A stretch of 64,000 nt of DNA from the NCBI GenBank assembly GCA_963680875.1, contig OY804580.1:92409353-92473352 (forward strand), read 5' to 3'. The stretch's first letter is position 1; every line of letters starts with the position of its first letter. Positions 49,421 to 61,640 of the stretch are shown piece after piece. The translations under genes and the position numbers were made by a program. The notes beneath the pieces were generated by a model. The model did not search any database, was not told where the DNA came from, and worked only from the letters and a program-made list of their open reading frames with translations. The stretch is from Bathymodiolus brooksi (lineage: Eukaryota; Mollusca; Bivalvia; Mytilida; Modiolidae).

Positions 49421-49902
49421 CACACAATTATACGAAACAACATATATTCGCAACGCAAGCGTTTCTGAATTGATAACAGTGCAAATAGAATAGACTGAAA
49501 AAGGAACACTACTCGAATTATGGGAATTGAATTATATATCTGACACATTTTTTCATAATGGACAAATAGGATACAATAGGGGCTGGGGCGTTGCCAGATG
49601 ATTATTTCGTAAAGTTGTGATTTATATAATTTTAGGCAATTAGTTGACGAGAATATTGTATTATAATATGTCATAAATAATACATTTTAGCCACGGTTCT
49701 AGATCATTGATGCTCTAAATGTGCGGTAAGTGACAGGATACCATTAACAAAACGTGATGCCAGCTTCTATGTGCTTCCACGTGTTTGCTGAGCTGTTATG
49801 TTGTTTGTTTATTTTACCATTATGTCACCTTGTTGTTGATATGGCAGTTTAATTAGAATATCTCCTCTGACGTAGGTATTCTGTTAATTTTAGCTAAGGT
49901 GG

Positions 49903-50092
49903 GATATGGTGTTTAACGCCACTCTCAACATTATTTGAGCCATATCTTGGTGTCAGCTTTATTGGTTGTGGAAACTGGAGTACACGGAGAAAACAAAAGA
50001 CCTGTTGCAAGTCACTGACAAGCTAAATCACATAACGTTGTGTCGAGCACAATTCGCCCTGAGCGGGATTCGAACTCACAACATGAGTGGTG
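49903..50092 (-). mobile_element. SINE family II inserted in the third unit of the 47-53 kb array
   Basis: The reverse tail 'gtgtttaacgccactctcaa' through the reverse B box 'gcgggattcgaactcacaac' interrupts the unit between 'tagctaa' and 'tagataatcttg', words that are contiguous in other units. Confidence 0.75.
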
Positions 50093-50925
50093 ATAGATAA
50101 TCTTGTTGATAAATCACTAATTGATGCAGAAAAAAAAACTAGCCTTTACATATAGATATTTTATTCTATGATACCGGATAAGCTCACATATGTTCTTATT
50201 CTTGTCAAATTGACAATGTCTGGAATGACTTATATCTGTAAGTCGCAAAATCATAAGATAAGTACAAATTGACGCAACAAAAATAAAAGCTTAACCTTTA
50301 CAGCCTTCATATAAAATTGACTAACTCCCTGATGCCAGAAATATTTTGACATATATTTACGTATTTCTCTCCGACAATATTTTGAAGATTATGATTCCAT
50401 AGGCTGAACGAGCATCACGGTTACCACCACAAATAATTCATTAATCATGGTCCTTGTATGTTGTAGGGAAACACAGACTATTGTAATGTCGAGAATATGT
50501 GTCTCAACAGAAAACAGAGCATGGTTGCACATAAAAACATGTACTAGTGTGATAATATCCAGCTGAACCTTGTAGACGTTACAACAATCATATGAAGGCG
50601 CAAATATTGTTAACGTAAGTGTTTCTGGATTAATATCAGTGACATTATAATCACAGACCTCTGAACAATTATTTGTAGGGATTAGGGTCAATAGGGAATG
50701 GCAATATCACTGAATAAGATAAATAAATACCAGGTATGCAACGGATTCCCCCCAATTTTCAAAGTGCTCTAAACAATTTCCTATTGCTTATGTTTCTACA
50801 CGGTTTGTTGTTTTGTTCACCGGAAATATTTATCTACAGATATATGTATAGAAATGTACAAACATTGCCTCCATGACTGTCACAACCGGAAGTGCAGACC
50901 TTATTTACATATAGTAAGTGATTAA

Positions 50926-51024
50926 CGATGTTTTTTTAAAACGCAAGAACTTTTCTCAGTCATCTCTCATTAAGGGCGATGAGAGATGACTGAGAAATGT
51001 CCTCTCGTCTTAAAAAAAGCATCG
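50926..51024. repeat. Hairpin element with a perfect 19-bp inner stem
   Basis: Left arm tttctcagtcatctctcat (50,952-50,970) and right arm (50,979-50,997) are exact complements around an 8-base loop. Outer parts cgatg-ttttttt and ttaaaaaaagcatcg also pair imperfectly, so the whole unit of about 99 bp can fold on itself. It could be a small MITE. No copy elsewhere in the window was noticed. Confidence 0.85.
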
Positions 51025-51738
51025 AATATAAAGGCCCAGCCCATGTGTAAATTTGCACAACGCTATGCCTGCCATGAATTATTTCTTAATTATACAATTC
51101 AGATACAATAAAAAAAAAAAGAAAATACAACCAAAATATTGTAGATGTTCTAGTAATAATGATAAACAGATTCTAATTTCTTCATACCTTGGTTACCTGC
51201 TTTATATCTAGTCATTAAACGGACAGAAGATTGTGGCAAACTAATGTAACCCCTTTTCACTAACTGATGTGTCTATCATAATCAGAAATCAAGACTCCAA
51301 TCAACTACTGTTGCCTTCTTATATGACGATTGGTCTGATGGGAATTCCCACATAATTGTCCTTTATTAGTTGGGATGGAAAATACTATGGGCAATTAAAT
51401 GCCAACGTTTTTCCTTTACAAATATGTCATAAATAATATACCGACAGTGGTATTTTTTTTTATAACATAGCATGTTTTCGTCACAGTATTAGATAGTAGA
51501 TGCTATGCATATGTGCTACGTGACATGACGCCATTAAGCAAACGAGATCATAACGTCCACGTGTTTTCTGATCTGATCTGTTTCAGGAGGTCTCATAGTT
51601 TACAAGAGAATATTCTCTCACGTAGATCTTCTATGTTAATCTTAGACAATATTGGTGATTAAGTACTAGTTGATGCATCAGAAAAGCTTAGTCTTTACAA
51701 TCTTTACATATAATTGGTTAACCTTCTGATGCCTGAAA

Positions 51739-51917
51739 ATGACCCTGACTTGGTACAGGCATTTCTAAAGAAATGGTGGGTTGAATCAGATTTTAAAGCG
51801 CCAAACCTCCCATTTTCATTACGGCTCAAAGGTTCCGGCTGTCAATATAGCAGTGTTTATTACAATACTGGAACAAAATAGGTAAAATAGTTGTCAAAGC
51901 AGTACCAAATTCAGTGA
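51739..51917 (-). mobile_element. Internal 3'-region fragment of the Penelope-like element (copy 4)
   Basis: It matches copy 1 from 'gaccctgacttggtac' to the 'cagtaccaaattcagtga' block but lacks the terminal 120 bases and all coding sequence. It follows directly after the 'ctgatgcctgaaaat' motif of the repeat array at 47-53 kb. It carries more changes than copies 1 and 2, so it is probably older. Confidence 0.7.
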
Positions 51918-53939
51918 GGAGGGTGGTACATCTAATATTATGGGTTAATGCCATTTCAATCTTTCCTTCCTTGTGTATGTCCCCATTCACATGCAAATAT
52001 ACACATTTGTTGATTATTTGTGGACTGGGGCGGAACAATACATCACGTAAGTAAGCATCAAGAATGGGACATTGGTGGAGGTTTGTATATTTCGATATTG
52101 AGTGTAATTAATGAAGGTTATTCCAGAAACGGATCATGCGCACTAAGATTGATATATACCTTTTTATTTGGAACAGAAATAATATGACATGCCAATATGG
52201 TCGGATAATGGTACCTTATTAAGTGCCACCAAGGACAACATATAATAAAAATGTAGCAGGTAGGGGGACACTCGTTTACGTACCGTCCTAACAGTCATCT
52301 ATGAAAATAAAGTTTACGCAACAGCGATGAACGATTCCAACGTTATCAACAAAACCATCAAGTGTGAGCAAAGGGAAGGAGATCTTGAAGAGTCATAATC
52401 AAAGAATTCAATAATTCTACTCCGAAAACCTCCTTGGATTCGCGCTATAAGAAATGAAATAAGCTAAATACTGCAACACGATTGTCACTTTTTGATTGAT
52501 CATTGCCCAATGAATGGACTTGTCACCAAGTTCAATATGATAGATACACTGTGCATATGGAGACATAACGTGTATTTTACAGATCACAGTACAACTCACC
52601 TATACGTTAGCGAAACCAAGAATGTACAGCTTAATATATAAAATAATAGATATTCTCAGATTTTTTTCGGAATAAGAAAGGTTTGAAATACCAAAGGGGT
52701 ATTTAGAAGCCGTAACTCGAACAAGGAACGATCAGGCAATGTATATGCAATGTGACAGGACGCCATTAATCAAACGTGATGCTATCTTCCACGTGTTTTC
52801 TGATCTGATGTTTTAAGTTGTTTGATTATTTTACCATTACGTTACCTCGTTGTTGATCTGTTTTATGAAGACTCCCAGTTTACAAGGATATATCATCTGA
52901 CGTTGGTATTATATGTTTATCTTATTTAATCTTGGTGACTAATTGATGCATCAGAAAAGCTTATCCTTTACAAACAAATTGATAACTCTCTGATGCCGGA
53001 CAAATTCGCATGCGCTGTCATTCTTGTCAAATTAATAATGGTTCAATTACTTATATCTTCGAATTGAAAACCCGTACGAAAGGTGCTAATAGATGCTACA
53101 AAAAGCTTAGCCTTTACATAGATATATTGGTAACCTTCTGATTCCGGAAAAGCTGCCATTCGTTGTCATTCTTGTCAAATTGATAATTTCTATTACGATT
53201 TATATCTTTAAATTGAAAAACCACGAGATAATTACTAATTCATACAGCACAAAAGCTTAGCCTTTACAGCCTTGCATAAATCTGTATGAAAAAGTACTTA
53301 CTAAGCTTATTTTATACTTTCAAATTATCGGAAAATGCCATGTGAATCTTAACTTTCTGGCAAAACTGGGTACACAAGACACAGGACGAAGACTAACAAA
53401 GCAAATAACAACACATAAAACTAAAACGATGACCAACACGAACCTCACTAAAATAGAAGTTGAGCTTAAATTATCTGGACGGGCACTCAGTTCCACAAGC
53501 TAGTTTTGTGTGGTCCTTGCTCATCATCGTTAAATTATTTTGTTTTGAAGTTTTCATTCTTACTGGTATTCCTTCTTTACCTTGTGTCCAATGATACCTG
53601 TGTCTCTAGATTGTCCATTCTTGATAGCTTCTTCAGTTTTCTCTTATATTTATTTATACAGAAATGAGTTCCGAATTTTTATTTAAAAAAAAAACATTCT
53701 GAGAGAAAAAGCCAAAGAGGTTATATGTTTACATGACACACTTATTTCGTATCTACAATATGTTTCTTGGAAACACAAAGCATAACAATGAATTCAGTAA
53801 AATTGATTATTGTACAGAGGTAATTTAATCATTTTTTCTGTATGGATAAAAAAATATGCTTTAGCGTGACATTCTGATAGCAAAAATACAATTTGCGAGT
53901 TAGCATTTTATTCGGAGAGAAGGATTAAGAAGAGCATAG

Positions 53940-54095
53940 AGATACTCACGGTATATTTAAGAATAACAGACACCATAAGAGAAAAAAAAGGCTAAACACT
54001 ACACAGTAAACTAAAGATCGAGCAACACGAACCCTTATTAAAACCGATGGTGAACTCAGGTGCTCCGAACGGTATTGCAGTTCCTGCCCCACTAG
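53940..54095 (-). repeat. R1 copy in duplication copy B
   Basis: Partner of 16,455-16,660. It has lost the middle aaaggacaaaca part. Confidence 0.6.
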
Positions 54096-54314
54096 TGACA
54101 CCCGTCATATATTTCATTAAAGTACATATTCCAAGTCAGGAAAATAAGCGGTCATGCCTGTTTATGTTTGTAGTTTCGAATTTCCCTCTGTTTCTACGAT
54201 CTCTTAACTACGCTTTGGAAATTTTCCAGCAGTGTTGATATTGATATGCATATTCATATTTCTAGTTACCATAGCGATATGCAACGTTGATGATTACTGT
54301 AAGAACTTCCATTT

Positions 54315-54542
54315 ATCTCCATACAAGCCTACCACTAATACGACATTGGTTCGCGCCCGGCCTTGTAAATTACAAAAAAGAGTGCGCTCGACTCGCAGCC
54401 GCAAGTGATAAAGCTTATCAGTTCCTTGCCCGTGGTCGGTGGTCCTCTCCGGTTACTCCGGCTTCTTCCACCACTAAAGCTGGTCGCCATGATATAGCTG
54501 AAATATTGCTGAAAGTGACGTTAATCAAAATAAATCAAATCA
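54315..54542 (+). mobile_element. SINE family I in duplication copy B
   Basis: Partner of 16,880-17,100. It has kept the longer body 'gtggtcctctccggttactc'. Confidence 0.8.
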
Positions 54543-54679
54543 AATCCATTTATCTCAAAGAGATATCCACTAGTGTTTGTAGTACCATCTCATTTTCTTT
54601 AATTTTGTCGCATGTATCTCTCCTCTGAAGAGCACAGGTCCAATTTGTGTAATTTAGATATGATTTTATTTATTTTTTA

Positions 54680-54775
54680 CTTTTGGTGTTTTAACGCCAT
54701 ATTGGTGATAGGCTTGCATGAGTTGTTAAGTAATCCAGCTGCCTAACACATTGAGCCACCCGGTCCCTTGTTTAG
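54680..54775 (-). mobile_element. SINE family I head fragment, partly duplicated
   Basis: Partner of 17,258-17,335. Its end 'cattgagccacccggtccc' is carried into the 76-bp tandem duplication. Confidence 0.7.
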
Positions 54776-54884
54776 ATATGAAGGTATGTCAAAAAGTGAA
54801 CATAAGCTATCCAGCTGCCTAACACATTGAGCCACCCGGTCCCTTGTTTAGATATGAAGGTATGTCAAAAAGTGAACATAAGCT
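54733..54884 (+). repeat. Perfect or near-perfect 76-bp tandem duplication
   Basis: The 76 bases from 54,733 (atccagctgcctaac...) are repeated from 54,809 with no difference that I could see. The unit covers the end of a partial SINE and its flank. Copy A has one unit, so the event happened after the segment was duplicated. Confidence 0.9.
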
Positions 54885-56419
54885 ACAATTGACTTACCAA
54901 CAATACGTTATTTGATTAACACGTATTCAAATAATAGGAGTGCTATACCGATTTATTCTCAGAAATTTAATGAACGGCATCGGTGCGTTTTAGAAAAAAA
55001 ACGAAAAGAAAGCCATGGTATATCGTATGCCCTGTTACAAATCAAATTGAGAAGCTCTGATGTGTCAGCAGCTGCACTGTGTTGAACAAATCACTGTACT
55101 GGACACACGTCCTAGAAAAACGAATGGGGTGTGATATGTAAACTCTATGCGCTGATGCTTATTTGAATTGATGAAATAGAAGTTATTACGAGAAAAGTGA
55201 AATTAAAGAATTGCAATTTTACATTTATATCATTTTCAGGATTGAACTTCACTGACGACTCTGTCATTGTCAATTGATTCAAATGTGTTTCTCAAAAATC
55301 ACCTCTACAGTGTGTTTGTTGACATTCGTTTGTTTGCTCTGTCCCTCGACGAAATATGAACGTACACCATTGGTACATTGCAACACATATTCATTTTTAC
55401 ACAATGACGAATCATGTGTATGTAATCCCTTTGGTCAAATACACTATATATATAATAGCTTCAAAACCAACAGCGACGATACCTTGTCACGTAATCACGT
55501 AAGATGGTACCAGAGGCAAACATTTTACTTGTGAATAATTTTAACATGTTCTACCAATTAAATATATACATTTTTGCTTTATCTAAGTCCAGTATATATT
55601 TCTTTCCCTAATATACAAATTATATATGACAGAAAACGATGAAATATAAATTAAAAGAACACATAAATCATATACAAGATAGACAAAACAGCACCTGTGA
55701 AAAATATCTGACAGCCAGTTCACTACAATACCACGTGTTTCAAGCATTATCCTATTTCTCTCGTGACTCACGTCGTGAAATAGTTAATTATGACATGGGA
55801 AGTAGATGATCTCCATTCACAAATGCATTTGACAGCCCCACCAATCACCAATCACCGAAGAATATAATAATGACAAATTTACGTAGACTGTGAATATAAG
55901 CTAAAATGATTTTACACAAATCGCGCTACTTGTTTCTTAACAAGTAATTAAATAACAGACCTCCGATACCGACTTTGGATCAGAAATCGGAAGAAAGCCA
56001 TCAGCGAAACCCATATGATAGTATGTCTTATGAAAAATCACGTCAAGGACAATGTATATCCGTCTATGGAGTAAACAACACAATAAGAGTTTGAAGATAC
56101 CAAATCATAGCGATTTTTTTAACACTAAATTCATGTCTACAATATGTTTGTGGAAAAACAAATCTGAATGACAATTTTACTAAAATTGATTTTACAATAT
56201 GATCCGGGATAGAGAATATGAAGGAATTATAGTTTCCTTTAGTTTGAATAAGATATCATGCAACCCGAGAGTGATATACGATGGATGTGCATGACGTGTA
56301 ATCTATTACAGTAGACCATATACATGAATAGAGACAATCATGATCTCTGGACGTTAGCAGCAACTTGCAACATCTGTCCTAAAACAAAACAAAAATATTG
56401 TCTTTGTCACATAAGTTAT

Positions 56420-56565
56420 TCTCGATCATTAGCTTTATTTGTATGTTTTGTAGATAGTTGTTTGTCCTTTTGTACCTTTTCCTTTGGCCATTATGTTGTA
56501 TGCTCTTCTTCGATACACGAATATGATTACCGTTTTGGTATTGTCAATCTCTTCTCAAAATAACA
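56420..56565 (+). repeat. R1 copy in duplication copy B
   Basis: Partner of 23,465-23,625, with 'gtagatagttgtttgtcctt' kept. Confidence 0.65.
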
Positions 56566-57164
56566 AAACTGGTTTCTCATTTGATGGTTATTTATTATCT
56601 TAAATGTGGAATCGCTGTACGGTTGTGGCAATACAATTCAGCTGTTGTATAGTAAATGCGCAGCTCTAAGATTTTCATTTACATATCATTATATGCTAGT
56701 TCTATTTAAATACAAGGGGAACATATATCTACCCCTTCCTAAATACTTCAATTGCAAAATGGCGACCATAATACGTCGCAATACAATGTGCGATACTCGA
56801 CGTCACATGACCATGTGACAAGGACCGAACGAAAACTTACAATTTATTTAATCAATATCCAAATGGCAATCACAACCATATGCTAATGGCCAGGATAGAC
56901 AAGTCACCACATGCTAGTAATAGACAAGTAGCTTAATCATGATAAATATATCATAGAGTTCATTATCCGAAACGGGCTTAACGGATGTTGTTGGTACTAG
57001 AAACGTGCGTAATTATATTGGTGGACAGTAGGCTCTCCATGTGTCCATCGTGCGATGCTACACATATATCTCAATTTCTATACTGATAAACTGTGGAATA
57101 AATGTTACTATTAGTAATAGTAGATAGGACTAATTGAACATGTAGCATGCATTGAAGGTGATGT

Positions 57165-57860
57165 TAATCAGACATGCCGTAGGTTCAACGCCATCATGCC
57201 CAACATAAGGACCTGCGTTGACATCCATCCCTACAATTGTTATCAAAACAAAGCCTTATTGAGATATATTATTATATGTATAAACCATAGACTATTGTCA
57301 CCATTTTGATGATTCATTTCATGATCTATGACTAGAGAAGTTTGAAAATATTTCAAAAATTTTGTCGGTTTCAGGTCCCAGCATACGACAGTTGTGATAT
57401 TCCTGTTGCAACTTTACGATCGTTCCCATATGTTTGATTTAATTTTCGCATCACATGTTGTAGGTTCAATGTCATGGTGTCCGATATAGGTAATTACTAT
57501 AACATGTGTCATCACAGTTTATCCAGAAACAAAGCCTTATATGGAGTTATTATTTTATGTATAAACCATCAGCTATGGTCGCCATTTTGATAATTCAATT
57601 GATGAACTATAACTACGGAAAGTAAATATATGTCGGTTTCAGGAACCAGCATAGGAAAGTTCAACATCGTCTGTAATATATCTGTTGAGAATTTACGATC
57701 ATTTACATATTTTTGTTTTAACTTCCGTAAACACGTGTCGTAGGTTCAACGTCATGTTGTCCGATATAGGAAATTACTATAACATGTGTCATTACAGCTT
57801 ATACAAAAACAAAGCTTTTTGGAGTTGTTATTAAATGTCCATGATCACTATTTTGATGAT
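57165..57860 (+). repeat. About 280-bp tandem repeat, three units (copy B)
   Basis: The gtaggttcaa marks lie near 57,179, 57,461 and 57,740, a spacing of about 280. The middle unit has no counterpart in copy A, which explains the length difference between the duplicated segments here. Confidence 0.75.
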
Positions 57861-58379
57861 TCAGTGCATGAAATATACACGTGTGTCAGAGTTCGTCGAT
57901 TTGAGATCACATGACAGCAACATTCAAGAACGCCTGTTGAGCCTCTATTATCTTCTGCATACATTTGATCTAGTATTTCGTAATCACATATGTTAGATCA
58001 ACATTCGTACAGTTAAAAGAGAAAAGGGGTGAAGGGCTACCACTGTCGTGTTCGTAAGAAAATATTAGTCTTACCAACATCTACCCTTGCAATCACTGCC
58101 ACGGTGATATGTGAAGGATTGTATTTTACTTAGAAGTAAAGAAAAAACATTCACAGGACAGCTTCATTTATCAAAAGGAAGAGGTTTGAAACATTAAGCT
58201 TGTTTCATTCCGCCACTTTTTATCGACGTTCTTGCACCAAGCCAGAAAATTGAGCGGCCATATGTGTTGTGACATTGTTTCTGCGATTCTTTTATTAGGT
58301 TATGGCGGTATGGTGTTTCTGCTTGCTACGAGATAACAGAAATATTGCTTTACGTGATATTAAACACTCATAAGAGATG

Positions 58380-58575
58380 TTTGAAAATACCAAAGAGTCA
58401 CCTGAACCTGTAAATTGAAGATTGTCGGACAAGAAAAAGGACAAAAACACAAACATTGATTGGCAAAACAATACTCAAGAACACACTAAAGATTGAGCAA
58501 AATGAATTGTGATGAATTCAGATGCTGCAGAAGTATGAGCAATTCATGTTCCACTAGTGGCAATTCCTCTGTTAC
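58380..58575 (-). repeat. R1 copy in duplication copy B
   Basis: Partner of 25,160-25,360, ending in 'catgttccactagtggcaa'. Confidence 0.65.
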
Positions 58576-58611
58576 TCTTGTTAACAATCTGGCGCAATTC
58601 AATCAGGCAAC

Positions 58612-58825
58612 AAGGGGCGCGGGTCGCTCAGTGAGTTAGGCTGTTGGATCGAACTGCTCATACAAGACTGTCACCAATATGGCGTGGGTTCGCGCCCAGC
58701 TTTGTAAGTTACAAAAAAGGTTGCACTCGACTCGTAGCTGCAAGTGATAAAGTTAGCCAGTTGCTTGCCCATGGTCGATGGTTCTCTCCGGGTACTCCGG
58801 CTTCTTCCACCACTAAAACTGGTAC
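58612..58825 (+). mobile_element. SINE family I, 3'-truncated, in copy B
   Basis: The head 'gggtcgctcagtgagttagg', the B-box-like 'gggttcgcgcccagc' and the body end abruptly at 'ccactaaaactggt', where flanking 'acacattcacattc' follows. Its orientation is opposite to the SINE at the same place in copy A. Confidence 0.8.
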
Positions 58826-59136
58826 ACATTCACATTCAGGACAAAACAAATATTTGTCATATTCAACATGCGAACCAAACACTATATCCATTATGCTTAG
58901 AATTCCACTATTCTTCTTATCTTACTTTATATGATACATGATACATGTGTCTGGATGATTTATATTGTATTATATCTACTTATACAATCAGGATCTATAT
59001 CCAACACGGTCCGAGGGTATACCATTGTGTTAAGAAGTAAATACCATTTACATTTTCAGACGTGTTGCAAATATCTATTCCACAATTTCAATTTGGACAT
59101 AAATAATTCATTGATTCAGTGCATTTTATGTATTAC

Positions 59137-59391
59137 CTGTTTTGTTAAAGTATTGTTGTAAATACTGTTATAGTGACAGCCGGAAACGCTGAGTCGTAAT
59201 GAAAGGGGGAGGTTTGGCGCTTTAAAATCTGATTCAGCCCACCATTTCTTTAGAAATGCCTGTACCAAGTCAGTGTCATTACGGTTTTCACAGTTTTCCG
59301 GTTGTTGATTGATTTTGTCTGTTTATATACATATGGGTTTTGACTTTCCCTTTGTTAGATTGTTCGGAGTTCGGTAATTTTGTTATTACCC
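59137..59391 (+). mobile_element. Short Penelope-like 3' end insertion (copy 3)
   Basis: About 255 bases of the element's 3' region, in plus orientation, end in cggtaattttgttattacc. The homologous place in the other segmental copy (about 26,670) reads straight through 'tattactttatttattttgg', so this is a clean insertion with a known empty site. It is followed by cttatttatttattt, possibly a short tail or an expanded target sequence. Confidence 0.8.
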
Positions 59392-61364
59392 TTATTTATT
59401 TATTTGGGATGTTGTGGCTTCCCTTCATTATAGAAAAATAGATATACAAGATAACAAAACATCGTGAAGCTCTTGTTATATACAAATGTATCCTACATTT
59501 TTGTTGGTGGGTTGAAAATTATAGGTTCATCTTTTTGGTGAGGAAGATACCTTTTATAACGTATTAGGTTAATCATTCTGCTATTCAAATTATGTTATTT
59601 AAAGAAAAATACATCCTATAGCAGCTGATTAAAATAATGTGACAGTTGTATATAGGAAATAGATTAAAAAAAACATATAACTAGCAAGATGAAATGAAAA
59701 CAAAAGTTCTCAATACTAATAACAAATTTGTAGAAACAGAAGCAATATCGATACCCATAAACACATATAGATGACCTCTCACTGTTGCGGCTTGGTACAG
59801 GCACTTAAATGTAAAGCTATGAGATCAAGCTAGTTTTGTTTGCGCAATCATCACCTTGTAGTGAAATGATGCAGGCATGCAGGTTAACAAAAAGTACAAC
59901 ATTACCTCATCAACGCCATACATTTTATAATAGACAGAAATGGACGATCACTGCGCACACTATCGACATTAAGGACATTGTTAGTCGTAGTGACGGTACA
60001 CAATGATTAAGCTACTGTTGTGTGAACTGTGGCAACTGTAGCAATAAAATGAAGCAGTCATTTGGTCTATAATTATAATAAGTAATGATTACTTTCTTGT
60101 TACTGCAAATAAAATGTTAAAGTATCGAATCGGAAGATTAATGACGTATGGTGGCAGTGTACACATTAATAAAGACTTGTGAATTTACCTGCCAAATCCT
60201 CCGATATATTTTTATGACTTTGGGTTATCCATTATTACCATTTTGTTTTTACTTTGCACACAATTCGTATGGATAAAATAGTACGCCAATAAAAATCGTT
60301 CGTCAAAAGTTAATGTTGCTTATTGAGTTCTTATATCGATGTGACAGCTTTGCGGATACACGTCATTCCGTATTATGTCCTTAATATTTATTAACGCTTG
60401 AGCATGAAACATAAAAATGAAAATGTAGGCTGCCTTGGAAGTCACGAGGTCCGCATAATGCATAGTAAAACGTGATGCATTATGGAAGCGTTTCTGAACG
60501 TAAATCATCGGAGTTAGATAGACATTGTAGGATGTGACATATATTAAACCTTATTTACGATAATGCTTTAACATTGTCATCGATATTCCTCATGTGGAAA
60601 ATACACGCTGTGATAATATTATATTCTACATATTCTGTCTTGTGGAATAGGTCGTCTAGGCAATCATCCTATGATAGTAGAATTTTCTATCTGTACAATT
60701 ATAACCTATCATTTCTAAAGTTAGCTAGATTTGTGATAAAGTCTGCCACCAACGTGTGAATGATGGCTTCTTGGTGGTTTTCACCAATTTATTTTGGGCC
60801 TCTGGTTCACTTTCCCTTAACGACTTTTATTTATTTCTCTATTTTTAGGGCTTTTCCAACTTTTGACTGCGTAGACCTCATGGAGTACATTTATTAAACG
60901 CGCTTGTATTGCTGACTATTTTGCAATTACATGACCGCATCATTTCACTAAGAGGGGAGGTTGAGTCCATAATACTAATCAAATCCCGCCTCTTTTCACT
61001 GGTATATTCATGTGAAGCAAGGAAATTGGGAGGTCATGCATTTTGGTGTTATGAGTTTCGATATTGGCTCTTTCTCTTATTTTTCCATTACATTTTGAAA
61101 TTGTGCTTTTTGATGTTTTCCTTTTTGCAATAAGTTTACATTGTGAAGCTATTTATCAAAAGATACGTCTGGTGTCGGTGCTTAAAAGAATACATGGCAA
61201 TAGTACTAATAGAAGATAATCTAGAATAAGGAAAGCAAATTACAATCCACATACCCTTACCGACTAACATAAAACAATTTATACTGACTAAATTAAGTGA
61301 GCACAAAGGCAACAAGCATTACAACACACGATAAACATAATCGTATTCACACTCACTAAAAGTC

Positions 61365-61640
61365 AAGAGATTCTGAATAGACCAGTTTTTGTGCTAGATA
61401 TTCTGAAAAGAGTCTGAAAATTCTGAAAATTACTAAAAATTCTGAAACGATTCTGAAAAGATTCTGAAAATTACTGAAAATTCTGAAAAGATTCTGAACA
61501 TTACTGAAAATTCTGAACAGATTCTGAACAGATTCTGAAAATTCTGAAAATTGCTGAAAATTCTGGACATTGCTGAAAATTCTGGACAGATTCTGAACAG
61601 ATTCTGAACATTACAGAAAATTCTGAACAGATTCTTAGCA
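61365..61640 (+). repeat. Degenerate short tandem array of attctgaaaa units
   Basis: Words such as attctgaaaag, attctgaacag and attactgaaa repeat with irregular 10-14 base spacing. The array begins directly at the right edge of the segmental duplication and leads into the AT-rich inverted satellite. Confidence 0.85.

Larger units (their letters stand above)
46975..53345 (+). repeat. Array of five copies of one head-plus-minisatellite element
   Basis: Heads marked by 'acttgacaggataccatta' and 'cacgtgttttctgatctgat' (variants) lie near 47,070, 48,293, 49,727, 51,520 and 52,755. The fuller ones share 'ttacctcgttgttgatctg', 'agactcccagtttacaa' and 'taatcttggtgactaattga'. Each is followed by one to three units of about 130 bp, with 'ctctgatgccggaaaag', 'cgttgtcattcttgtcaaat' and 'aaagcttagcctttaca'. 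Tails with 'cacatttattgattag' are seen near 48,999 and 52,003. No protein is recognisable. Gaps between copies hold unrelated AT-rich sequence and later insertions. I cannot name the family. Confidence 0.75.
53502..61349 (+). repeat. Direct segmental duplication, copy B
   Basis: It is collinear with 16,035-18,563 followed directly by 23,165-28,699. The junction lies at about 56,100-56,113. It carries the short Penelope-like insertion at 59,137-59,391 and an opposite-oriented SINE at 58,612. The right edge passes straight into the attctgaaaa array at 61,365. Single-base differences are spread through the whole length, so the copies are not from a very recent event. Confidence 0.85.

Noticed and set aside
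46975..53345. CRISPR-like array
   Set aside because: The repeats are about 130 bp, diverged, without constant short repeats or unique spacers, and the context is clearly eukaryotic.
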